A DNA stretch of 43,131 nucleotides from Klebsormidium nitens (Eukaryota; Streptophyta; Klebsormidiophyceae; Klebsormidiales; Klebsormidiaceae): contig DF237593.1 in assembly GCA_000708835.1 (NCBI GenBank), positions 1 to 43,131 of the forward strand, read 5' to 3'. The notes below the pieces were generated by a model, which worked only from the letters and a program-made list of their open reading frames with translations, ran no database searches and had not been told where the DNA came from. Both the position numbers and the translations under genes were made by a program. Shown piece by piece: positions 34,116 to 43,131 of the stretch (position 1 is its first letter; each line of letters starts with the position of its first letter).

Positions 34116-34896
34116 CGGGCCAATCAGCCTTGTTAGAGGGGTGGAAGCCTTGTCAACCGGGTGTGGACGAGCCTGAGCCGTGGTTGGTGTGCAGATAACA
34201 CGGCGCAGCTGCCTGCGCTACCGCCAGCTTTTTATAAGCTTACCTCTAAGGCGCCGGTACACTTCCTGACGGCCTTCAACACAGCGGTGAGGACCAAGAT
34301 GTTCTCTCCTTATCTAGAAGCTGTGCCCATCAAAAGTGTGGGGTTAGGAAGAAGACCCTCTAGATGTTTACCTCTCCGTTCATCTCTTGCAACATGTTCA
34401 AGTTGTCAATGTCAGCTTGCTTGCAAGCCTGCTTGCTTGCTGCAGCCTGCTAGCCGCTACTAACCGACTTAGCCTGGGAGATAACCCGGTTCCAATGTGT
34501 ACCGGCTGGACAACACCGGCTACAAATCCGGCATATGCTGCCAAAGCCCAAGGCTATTCCGAACCCCACATCGAGAAACGGGCGAAAAGACCGGCACAAC
34601 CTGTCCGCCGCTGGTTACCATCTAACTTTGAAACTTCAGTGCATGGGGCTGTTTGCGCAGAGAATTTGAAAGCCCCATGGGAGAACATGGGAAGCCCAAA
34701 GTCAGCACCAGCTAGCAGTGGCACTTACTGTTCAAAGGTAGGAGCTCTACATGGTAGCAGGGTTATTGGCAGCATTCTGAGCTGCCACACTCCCCTTCAG
34801 CCAAGAGAAGACAGAATTGTTGTCTGATTTTGCTAGCAAGAAGCAATGACATAGCCGCCACCTTTCTGCGCTGTTCTCCTGTTTCATTTTCCAACC
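34116..34896. promoter_or_regulatory. Divergent intergenic region between ALKBH2 and nicotinamidase
   Basis: The 781 bases between two ATGs on opposite strands must hold both promoters. A tttataag word at 34231-34238 could serve the plus strand, but it lies more than 650 bases from the nicotinamidase ATG. An open frame ending at 34827 has no early ATG and no family resemblance. Its candidate donor at 34737 could in principle join to an internal acceptor in exon 1 of nicotinamidase, but that would discard a conserved N-terminus. Confidence 0.45.
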
Positions 34897-37800
34897 ATGG
34901 GTACCAAGGCTCTCTTGAGTTTACTCACAAGCGAGCTGCCCTTGCAGTTTGAGCAGTACAAGGCAGGCAGCAAGCGTGTTGGCCTTGTCATCGTTGATGA
35001 AGTGAACGGTTTCGCAACTGTGGGCGCTGGGAGTTGCGTGAGTATCTAATCAAGCTGAATTGCATCATTGGACTGCAACGCCTCAACGTTCTCTTCAAAT
35101 GCTCAGAAGCATGCTGGCCCAGGATCTCTTTTGTCAACCTGTTTGCTGTTCTAGAACACAGAGCTGAGAGGCCAGGATTAAGTCTAACGGAAGAAAAGTC
35201 TTCCCCTCTGTGTAAAGGAAGAAAAAGTCTCCCTTTTGTGGGGAAGAAAAGTATCAAGCTGCTTCAATGGATGTAAAGAAGTTGAAAAGGCTGGTCACAT
35301 TTGGTTCATATGCAAAATGTTTGATGAGCTTTGTCTTGCACCAAGCTTATGAAGACCACTGTGGCTGTATTATTTCTCCTTATGCATGTAGGTTGCGAAT
35401 CCGTGCTGTATCAGCTTGCACCCCTTTTGCATCAGATCTTTCTGGGCTTATAGAGTGAATGGGACCGATTTGACATTTTGGACCTACTCAGACCATTTTC
35501 TTAATGCTGTTAAGATCCTTCTGTTTCGGAACAAGCACCGGTGAATTCTAAAGCACTTCGTTGAGTGAGCAGGTTATTTGGAGACAGCCATCGTATGTGC
35601 TGCTCTTGAAAGAGTTAAGGAACTGGTCTAACCAATCAGCTGGATGTCTAACCTGCTTAGTCTCTGCTACTCTGCACAGTGACCTAAGATCCAAGAACAC
35701 TGAAGGCTGCATCATACCCTGCAGAACACAGTGTAAAGGCAATGGCATCACAGACTACGCCATACAAACAGTCCATAAGCTTTCGACCACTCAGATTTTC
35801 CCTCTATCTTCTGCCAGGCACCCCTCCGACTCAGCCCCCAGATTGACAAAATGATTGACGAGACGGACCGGCTAGCGCGGCACTTCCTCGATCGAGGTTG
35901 GCCCGTTTTGGCGTTCATGGACCGGCACGAAGTTGGGGTGCTTGAGCCCCCTTGGCCGCGGCACTGCGAGAGGGGCAGCGGTGAGGAGGAGTTTGTGCCG
36001 GTGGGTTTTGATTCGTCTAGATCAACCAGTGCTTGTTGAAGTCTAAGTTAAGAGGGTGCTTTGAGCGAACCAGACAGAATTGCATGCCTGCAGTCAGCCA
36101 GTCCTCTTTTCTTGCGGTGTTGAAGCTGTTTAGGCTTCTGAGGTTTCTTGTCTTTTGGACTATCAGGGTTCTGGGCGGATTTCTTCAGGATACAAGTTCT
36201 CAAAGGCGTTGCCGCGTCGGCAATCACATTCATGCAATGTAAAGCCCTACGTCTTCCGACAAGCACACCGCATCCGAAGTGATTCCCGTTGCCGTTTATG
36301 CGATTGGTGTAGTCTCGTGTATCTGGTATCTCTTACGCGGTGTCTTTGTCACCAGTACCATCTTGCTAGCGTTCACTCATATCATTCGTAGCGTGAGTGC
36401 TGACCAGCGGGCCACGAAAATTGAATGCGTCAATTCAAATTTTGCTCGACTGTTTCTTACTGTTTCCTAGTAATATCTTGGTGAAGACCAACGAAAAATG
36501 CTTTCTTGCCCAATTCCAAGGCTCAAAAGCACTGGGGTGCATCGAGCCAAAAGCCTTAGCGTCCTTCGAACTTCCACCCCGTCATCAAATGGCTAATCAC
36601 GTCAGAAGGAACGCAGGAACCAGTTGCCGGATCTGGAGATGCGTAAGCGGCTCCCGTGCAGGCTGTGAAACACCAGCGGACGAGCAGATATTCTGGTTAA
36701 CGCGGACTCTGATTTGCGGTGTCCATACTGTGTGCAGCGTTTGAGATGGTTGGACAATACGAAGTGCGCGAAGATCTACAAGAACTGTGCAGACGGGTTC
36801 TTGGGAGCGTTCCGAAAGGACGGGTCGAACGACTTTGCGAAGTGGGTCAAGGAAAATGCCGTCGAGCACGTGAGTTCGCCTGCCAGTCTCGCTACTCGGT
36901 TAGCGTGGATCGCTCTAACGGGAAAACCAATATGTTTTTCAGAGAACCCGAAACGCTCTTTCAGGCTTCAGAAGGTCAGGATGGTCGTGACACTGTTGCA
37001 TTGGAGCGTTTGTGGCGCAGCGTTTGTGTTTCAAGTCCTGGTCAGAGTACTGGCGATACATCTTCCTTGTTTTTGACATTAAAGTGAGTCTTTCAGACCG
37101 GCGGACACTTACAGTCCTTTTTCTAACCAGACCTTTCTCCTACTTAAACTTCCAGATTTCGATTTCGTGATTCCGTATTGTTCAATCTGGTTTACTGCCT
37201 CGCTCACATTTCTTGGCCGTCAGTCATTCAGAGTCTACGAGTGACTCAGGTTCAATGGAAGCATCATGATCTGGTACGATGGGTATCAGATCAAGGGTCA
37301 CCCGCTTCTGGAATGCGTCAAATTTGTTCCGATCCCGCTCGACTTTTTAGAAGCCAAGTGAAAGCGCCTTTTATCCACCGAGAAGCGTTCCTTCTCGAGC
37401 CCCATCGTCTTGATAAGCAAGAAACGTTGTCAAGAAATCTGTCAGTTTCCACATCGAGTCTTCTCTTCCTTCATCTTTCACCCGTCCCCACTGCCACTTC
37501 CGTATGTTTTCTCGCCGCGCTTCTACCTTCGCCCCTCGTCAGCCTTCCTGTTTACCCCCGTCTCCTATATCCTCCCCTCGATCTGCATGACCAAACACTT
37601 GCGCCGTTTTCACCTTAATGCGATGACAAGGGCAGTCGAGAATCTTCGCTTTATGCAGACTCCTTTTCTACTGTGCTTTCTTCGTCTGCTCACCTTAAAG
37701 CCTTTCGCAAAGAAGTCAACCACCTACTCGGGCGCGGACCTGCGCGCGGGTTTTTCCGTGCTTGGTTTTCCTGTTTCCGTCCACTTCTTCTTCAGCTAGC

Positions 37801-39181
37801 CCGACGGGCAAGCTGTAACGTCAACACTGAGATCCACCGACGTCCCAGAGGCCTGCATGCTGATTAACGGACTCGTCCTAAGTCTTTTTCTCACCCGCCG
37901 GCGCAGATTCTGGTTGTGGGCACGTGCACTGACGTCTGCGTGCTCGACTTTGTCGTCAGCGCCCTCTCCGCCCGCAATCACGGCATGGTGCCCCCCCTCT
38001 CCGAAGTGTTCGTTTACACCGAAGGTTGCGCCACTTCGGACCTGACCCGGGAAGAAGCAGAGAAAGAGGGGACTACTCCTCATCCCCAGGTGCGCGGACC
38101 CGTATGTGGAATGGGGCTCGTGCAGATTCTGGCAGGGTAACGTTCTTAGCAGCAATGAGCCACCACGATCTGTGGGCAATCTTCGAGCATCCCTGCTTTG
38201 GGATCGCCTTTCGTTAGAGTTGCAGGGTTGCACTGAACCGCAAATGTCGAGTGGTTTGCGGTCGTTCCTATCCCCCTGCTCACGTGTCAAAGTATTCGGG
38301 TTCTTCCAAGTCAAAGCACATAACTGTGACATGTCCATAGATCTGCATAGCTTGTAAAACGAACAGAATTTAGATTCGACGTACTTGCCGGCTCACGGCA
38401 TCGGGTAATGACCTCCGTCAGTGTCCGACGAGCGACCATTTGCTGAGGTCCTCTGTTCTTGGCCATACGATTGTCGTACTTTGACGGTAAAGTATGAAAC
38501 TTGAGACGCTCCTCGCTCCTTGCAGGGGCCGACGCATCACATTGGGCTGTACGTGATGTTGATTAGGGGAGCTAAGCTGGTCAACGCAGTCCGATTTGAG
38601 GACATGATCAGTGCATTCCGCCAGGTGAGTAGATGGTCCGCTTTCAAATGGTTACCGTGCTTCTAATCAGCTGGCGTGCAAGTTGCTAAGCACGCCACGA
38701 ATTCAGCAGTCGATCGTCACCTTGGATCTCGACCGAGTTAACATTTGCGCCAAAAGCTAGACCTGGGTCCCGATAAAGACCACCAATCTGCTTTAGGAGC
38801 GCCTCGAGTAAATTGGTACCTCAACGCTTCCAAACCAACATGCAATTGACAGATGTTGGAAACCGTCCCATGGAGGAACGCCCTGACTATCGATTGTGGA
38901 CTTATTCATTCCTTGACCAATAGAGTTCCATGTAGTGGTCGGCTACAACAATGGACCGTAGGCTCGTGAATATCGGACCGTGTCTAGTTTTTGGCAAACC
39001 GTCTGAGTCTGAGCGTATAGCAAGGTTCTAGCTAGATGCCAGGTACCTCCAACGTTCTAGAACGGATGCCCTACTAAGTTGTCGGACCGCAAGTCGTCCA
39101 GCTGGGCGCTACTTGGATCTTGCAACTCTCCAATTGCAGATGGGGCAAAGCTGGGAAGAGAGGATTCGGATCAATGATTGA
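34897..39181 (+). CDS. NIC: Nicotinamidase (isochorismatase-family hydrolase), plant type
   Basis: Six exons join in phase 0: 34897-35037, 35818-36000, 36738-36869, 37907-38089, 38526-38624 and 39140-39181 (TGA), giving 259 residues against about 244 for plant homologues. It hydrolyses nicotinamide to nicotinate in NAD salvage. Blocks follow the plant enzymes in order: LLSLLTSELPLQFEQY, GLVIVDEVNGFATVGAG, RLARHFLDRGWPVLAFMDRH, KIYKNCADGFLGAF, ILVVGTCTDVCVLDFVVSAL, SARNHG, VYTEGCAT and HHIGLYVMLIRGAKLVNAV. The catalytic triad by family alignment is D34, K123 and C163, all present. The start ATG (ccaaccATGG) is well placed against the family N-terminus. The last 13 residues (MGQSWEERIRIND) come from a small exon and are the least certain part, because an alternative in-phase exon lies 129 bases beyond the stop. 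Confidence 0.9.
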
Positions 39182-39229
39182 CCCGCGGGCTGCATAAGTA
39201 ACTTGACATTATGTATATATGCGACAATC

Positions 39230-40408
39230 ATGTTCGGGCAACTGCTAGCGCCATGTGATGTGTACATGAGGCTATTCCTTCCAAAATGTCACCGGGCCTG
39301 CTCTCCGCAGGAAATGCGGGAGGGCATACGGGGGATGGAGGAGGATGATGATGACTCACAGCGTGTGACGCGCCTGAGCCTGGATGATGGCGGGGCTCTT
39401 CCGAAGCAGGTAAGCGTTGCAGGTTTTGAGTAGTAAATGAGACAGCGAGAAGCACGTCCCTTGAGGGGCCTACAATCAGGCTGCTCATGACGCGTCGTTC
39501 TTCATGATGTCGGGTTCAAGCGCGCACACTCTTCTTCAGGAAGTACTTTGTCCTCTCAGCGCTGGTGCCTACCGACACTCGGCCCCTTGCGTTTTGTTGC
39601 CACTGCTGGTTAGTCGCACCTGGTGCATCCAGGCAGTCTGAAGAGGCAGGCCCAAGCACTTCTCTCTTTGGACAGGCATCCGGTGCGCCGCAGGAGGACG
39701 TCCAGAAAGCTGCGCTGGCTGCAATAGAAGGTGTCTGGAACCAGCTGAAGCACGCGGACAGTACCATGCGCCGCATCCATGAGACACAGGACGTGTCGGA
39801 GGGCTACCGCCATTACCTGGACGTCATGAAAGAGCCCGGAGGCCAGACTTTCGACTACGAGGTAGCTTCCTTCGTCAACCACACCTTCCCTCGACTTGGA
39901 ATGTCAGTCAGCCACAGGGAGCGAGTTGTACTGCTTGTTGTGCCGTCCAACTGCACAGGGTGGTTGTCCTTGTTGTGCTCATAGGGCGCATGGCTCGCCC
40001 TATCCTGACTAACCACATTCTGGTTGTCTGTTGGTTGAAGCTGTCCCAACGATCGCAAGCAGCTCAAGTTGTGCTCTTGCTCCTGCAGGATGCGCCCCCT
40101 GAGGAGTTCAAGAAGAGGCTGAACATCTTTGCCGGCTGGATTCCGTTCCTGGTTGAACAGCTTAAGGACGACAAGATCAAGGTAAGGTGTCAAAGCTGCG
40201 GTAGGATGGATCAAAGAAGATCATTGCTTCACTTCTTCTGATGGTCGCACCGCAGCATGTTCTGTGGTTCACTGATCGATCTTAAAGTTGCGTTTGTTTA
40301 CTGACATGATTGCTGCCTTCCATGCAGTTCCTTGGAGCGCCTCCGTTCATGGACTACTGTGGTGACTACGACATATGCTGTTTCAGTCAGGAGGAACATG
40401 CTCATTGA
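39230..40408 (+). CDS. Unrecognised acidic/helical protein packed behind nicotinamidase
   Basis: Four segments join in phase 0: 39230 (or acceptor 39311)-39409, 39676-39861, 40089-40181 and 40328-40408 (TGA), giving 179 residues if the ATG at 39230 is used. I do not recognise a family. Visible parts are an acidic run (RGMEEDDDDSQRVTRLSLDD), a helix (KAALAAIEGVWNQLKHADST), YRHYLDVMKEPGG and DAPPEEFKKRLNIFAGWIPF followed by LVEQLKDDKIK. All internal junctions have good consensus (aagcag|gtaagc, atcaag|gtaagg). The proposed ATG lies only 48 bases after the nicotinamidase stop. The acceptor before 39311 is strong (tctccgcag) and in phase with the nicotinamidase exon ending at 38624, so these exons may be a C-terminal extension of that gene instead. 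AATAAA words at about 40630 and 40662 may serve as 3' processing signals. Confidence 0.6.
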
Positions 40409-42242
40409 GGACCAACAGAAGCAAGACAATCGATGGTGAATGTCAAGGAATCTTAGCTGAGGGCGTCTTTTTATGCTGTACATAAACCACAGAAAGAGGG
40501 AAGGAGTTCAGTGGTTTTTTTCTAAAAGACTGCGGCATGAATACAAACAAGGATTGCGGGCCTAACTTTTCCTTGCAAATTTTTTGATCAAAGAGCAAAC
40601 ATAAGCGGTCTGTACACAAAGGTTGTGTCCAATAAAACCGGTCTGTACAGCAACTTCAGCTGGAATAAATGACATGCTGAGTATCTTTCAAGTTTGTTTC
40701 GCTAGGTATGGTAAAAGCGTCACTCAATATCCCCGCTGTACCATGTATGTGCAAGTACATGGAGTGCTTTTGTGCATGCCAAATTCCATTCTTTGCCATG
40801 TACGGTATTCAAGCTCATGGCACAGTATAATTGGATCTGCATATGAAGATATTGAGCTTTAACGTCCACTTGTGTCCTCCGCACCACGTCCGGCCAACGT
40901 ATATAGAATGTGCTCATGGGTGAAAGGCCTCTTGCACCGCGACAACTTATGCAGAAGGCCCATACTCTGCGCATGAAATAGCGTGGTGGGAAGGATTTGA
41001 AGAGCAGTGATAACCATAGCACCATAGAGCCAACATGATGCAGCTATGTGACGCTTGCGAGCCCGAGTCAATGGAATTACGTTGTGAGACACTAGCAGCT
41101 GCGGAGTTGATCTTCGACATCATGTTGCCAGTGCAATAGACTCTTGACGTAATTGTGCCCCAGTGCGTCTAGCCCAAGCGCTTTTGCATATGCCATTGTT
41201 ATTAAGGGCAGCCCGCGTGCCAATGATGCAGCGTTACACGCCTTTGTGCTTTGCATGGCAGCGCCTTTCAGAGTGGGAAGAGCGTCTTCAAACAATTTGT
41301 TCGAAAGACCGCGTCAGGTGGGTGACGTGAACGCACTGTGGCATCTCTGCCTGTATGAAAGGGGCACGCAACCGGTAGGTAGCTGGAGAGGTCCAGGTGC
41401 CTATTGGAGGTGTATGGATACTTCTCTTAAAGCCCGTGCGTATCAAAGGCATGGGGCGGTGTGCGGGTACAAGGGCATGGCGTAGTCCAAGTTCGAAACT
41501 TCTGACATGGTTTCTTTCGGTATAGCCCAGAGGGCGAAGAAATAGTGTACATGTGGTTGGACGGATTTATCTACGGGTCCTCACCTAACGATCAAGCGTT
41601 CGATTCCTAGCAACAGCACCAACGTCAATTCATTGAACTATCGCCTATCAACTTTTTTAAGACCGTGCATGTTCAATGTATATATGAAGTTCTATTGCTA
41701 AGAATCTGCACTAATCGCGTCAACGGGAGGGGAGGAAGAGGGCCTCCTGTACCCATGTACTATAGGGGGTGCTTCAGAAGAAGTCACAACCGGGCTGACT
41801 AAGTCAAAAGTACTGGCTCCCCCTCCGCTCGTGATCAGCGGGATTAACTAGGGAAGTTGACTACGGGCTAGGTCAGGGGCCGGCTGCTTGCTGAAGTCTT
41901 GGAGTGCTTGTTTTGCGCGCCACCAGTGCATTGAGGGGCTGTAAGACAAATACATAGAAACAAAACATGCATTCGATTGTGTGCGCATGTACTCTGTTAC
42001 AGCCAGACCATATATTGCACTGCTCATGACTCAGTTCTCACCACGCCTTGAGTCCGTTGCAAGAACCGTTAAAAACTCCTCGAGGGTCCATATTGGCTAT
42101 TTTCTTGGCCCGCCTTTTTCGGGGAGAAAAGGTATCCGTGCAACGGAAGGCATGATGTGAACCGCCTGTTGAGAGGTGTTCAATGGTTGACTCAGTTGAT
42201 TTGAAAAAGCGATTCATGTGTTCAGACCTCTGTATCTGTGTT
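40409..42242. other. Intergenic, no firm gene
   Basis: Likely 3' untranslated sequence for the first 250 bases. A minus-strand open stretch at 41092 to about 41313 reads coding-like (ALPTLKGAAMQSTKAC, LLHWQHDVEDQL) but is short, lacks an upstream start and is followed by stops, so it may be a decayed transposon fragment or chance. Nothing else was recognised. Confidence 0.35.
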
Positions 42243-43131
42243 TCAGATGTGCATAAGTTGCGTGCGAGTTGTGATTGCTGACAATAAGTAAGGTTGTAGT
42301 GCTTTGTCAATAATGGTCGGGATACGTTTGTCCCAGTGTGTTTCCGAGCGGCCAAGTAAATATGGAAGATATTCTGATGGAGTGAGAGAACAAAGATGTA
42401 ACCAGACAAGACGTGCATTTATTTTAGTAAGCTCAATTTCAATCGATGATTTTAACAGCGTTCGCGCTTCCGAGCCTGTGTAGGCGGTACAAGTTAAAAC
42501 GAAGTGTGTCTCATCTTCGATTTGTTCTTGTGTGCAACACGTGCAGATGCGAAGCGTCATGTACGTGGGGCCATGCGTGTTTTCGTGGTATGATGTGCGT
42601 GCTCGAAGCCCGAGAGATCTTGATCGAAGTGCAAATTTATGTCTGGAGTAAGTACGATCGCCACTTAAATATTGTTCGACTCCGTATTGTTGTTTGATGG
42701 CCATGTAAAACCTCCCAGTTGATTTTGCGGCTGCTGAGATTTGAAGCTTTTGCCAGTCAACGATGACAGCGCGTTTATACGTCATTCTCGACCAAGTATT
42801 TGTGGCGGATAGTCTTACCACGGCGTCGATATTGTTCCAGTAGTTTTCGAGCGAGAGGTAGTGAAGAGCCTGATATGCATAGTGACACCAGCTGGATGAA
42901 GTTGACGCAGTGTGCGGGTTACATCCGTAAACCCTAGCAACGTCGACTGCATTTGCACTACGGTAATCTATCGCAAAGCTCATGAAGGCCCAACGATGAA
43001 CATTATTATTATCTTTAATATGTTTAATGTATAAGACAAGAGCTAATTCACATGTGGACCTATCGAAAGCTGTGCTTCTGCGAGAGTCCTCGGACGTCGG
43101 GTCTAGCCTTGTCGAAGAAGCGTCGTGTATC
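42243..43131 (-). CDS. C-terminal part of a LINE-type reverse-transcriptase polyprotein (truncated by window edge)
   Basis: The minus-strand frame is open from the window edge (first full codon at 43130) through to a stop at 42243, about 295 residues. An internal ATG at 42983 is not the true start, because the upstream residues (FDRSTCELALVLYIKHIKD, VHRWAFMSFAIDYRS) continue in a sensible frame. Near the C-terminus a CCHC motif, C-x2-C-x9-H-x4-C (CTCCTQEQIEDETHFVLTC), follows LRSRSLGLRARTSY. This zinc-knuckle with EDE-HF-L-C is typical of the region after the reverse-transcriptase domain in non-LTR retroelements. The catalytic part would lie beyond 43131. The frame is uninterrupted over what is visible, suggesting a fairly young copy. 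Confidence 0.7.
   Translation of the reverse strand, partial: IHDASSTRLDPTSEDSRRSTAFDRSTCELALVLYIKHIKDNNNVHRWAFMSFAIDYRSANAVDVARVYGCNPHTASTSSSWCHYAYQALHYLSLENYWNNIDAVVRLSATNTWSRMTYKRAVIVDWQKLQISAAAKSTGRFYMAIKQQYGVEQYLSGDRTYSRHKFALRSRSLGLRARTSYHENTHGPTYMTLRICTCCTQEQIEDETHFVLTCTAYTGSEARTLLKSSIEIELTKINARLVWLHLCSLTPSEYLPYLLGRSETHWDKRIPTIIDKALQPYLLSAITTRTQLMHI

Noticed and set aside
34387-34827. 146-residue plus-strand frame in the ALKBH2-nicotinamidase spacer
   Set aside because: No ATG at its beginning, no family resemblance, and joining it to nicotinamidase would remove the conserved LLSLLTSELP start.
41153-41485. 110-residue plus-strand frame
   Set aside because: No family resemblance; the opposite strand is equally open, so neither is supported.
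41575-41625. tRNA-like T-loop word gttcgattcc
   Set aside because: Flanking bases do not form a T stem, and no acceptor or D arm can be paired upstream.

Overview
This is a nuclear window from a photosynthetic eukaryote, most likely a streptophyte alga or another early-branching green plant. The evidence is as follows. Genes are split into GC-rich exons with canonical GT-AG introns of about 350-1,200 bases. A TSO1/LIN54-type CXC protein carries the plant TCX N-terminal block. There is a plant-type nicotinamidase and a plant-like ALKBH2. A short protein carries what looks like a plastid/thylakoid signal. The lineage call is inference. There is no bacterial operon structure, and I saw no tRNA, rRNA or CRISPR. 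One run of 983 Ns (28604-29586) marks a scaffold gap.

Layout. 0.8-1.3 kb: small plus-strand ORF ending in a twin-arginine-like hydrophobic segment. 3.2-6.3 kb: plus-strand METTL21-like methyltransferase in five recognisable exons, 5' end unresolved. 7.1-8.5 kb: intronless minus-strand protein with 14 C2H2 fingers and a C-terminal RING, with a TATA box just upstream. 8.8-10.0 kb: two adjacent terminal-inverted-repeat (TIR) elements, each flanked by TA. 12.1-21.4 kb: a very large plus-strand CXC-domain (TCX) regulator, nine exons and at least 1,824 residues, with a diverged triplication of one exon/donor segment. 22.9-25.4 kb: minus-strand three-exon secreted helical protein, tentatively HsbA-like. 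25.4-31.7 kb: gene-poor and repeat-rich, holding the gap and a candidate TIR element that carries TCGCG words at 10-base spacing. 31.7-34.1 kb: minus-strand ALKBH2-type demethylase, three exons. 34.9-39.2 kb: plus-strand nicotinamidase, six exons, head-to-head with ALKBH2. 39.2-40.4 kb: unrecognised plus-strand gene packed directly behind it, possibly part of the same transcript. 42.2 kb to the edge: C-terminal part of a LINE-type reverse-transcriptase ORF on the minus strand.

How the genes relate. Most are independent loci. The one suggestive arrangement is the divergent ALKBH2-nicotinamidase pair, which shares a 781-base intergenic region and joins alkylation repair to NAD salvage; co-regulation is a hypothesis. 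I found no clear novel defence or biosynthetic system. The best candidates for something undescribed are the 10-base-phased TCGCG element, the exon triplication in the TCX gene, the doublet-finger/RING protein and the secreted HsbA-like protein.

Exon models were built by eye from reading frame, splice consensus and family similarity. Internal junctions of the CXC, ALKBH2, nicotinamidase and HsbA-like genes all agree in phase and are the firmest. First exons of the CXC and methyltransferase genes are unresolved.
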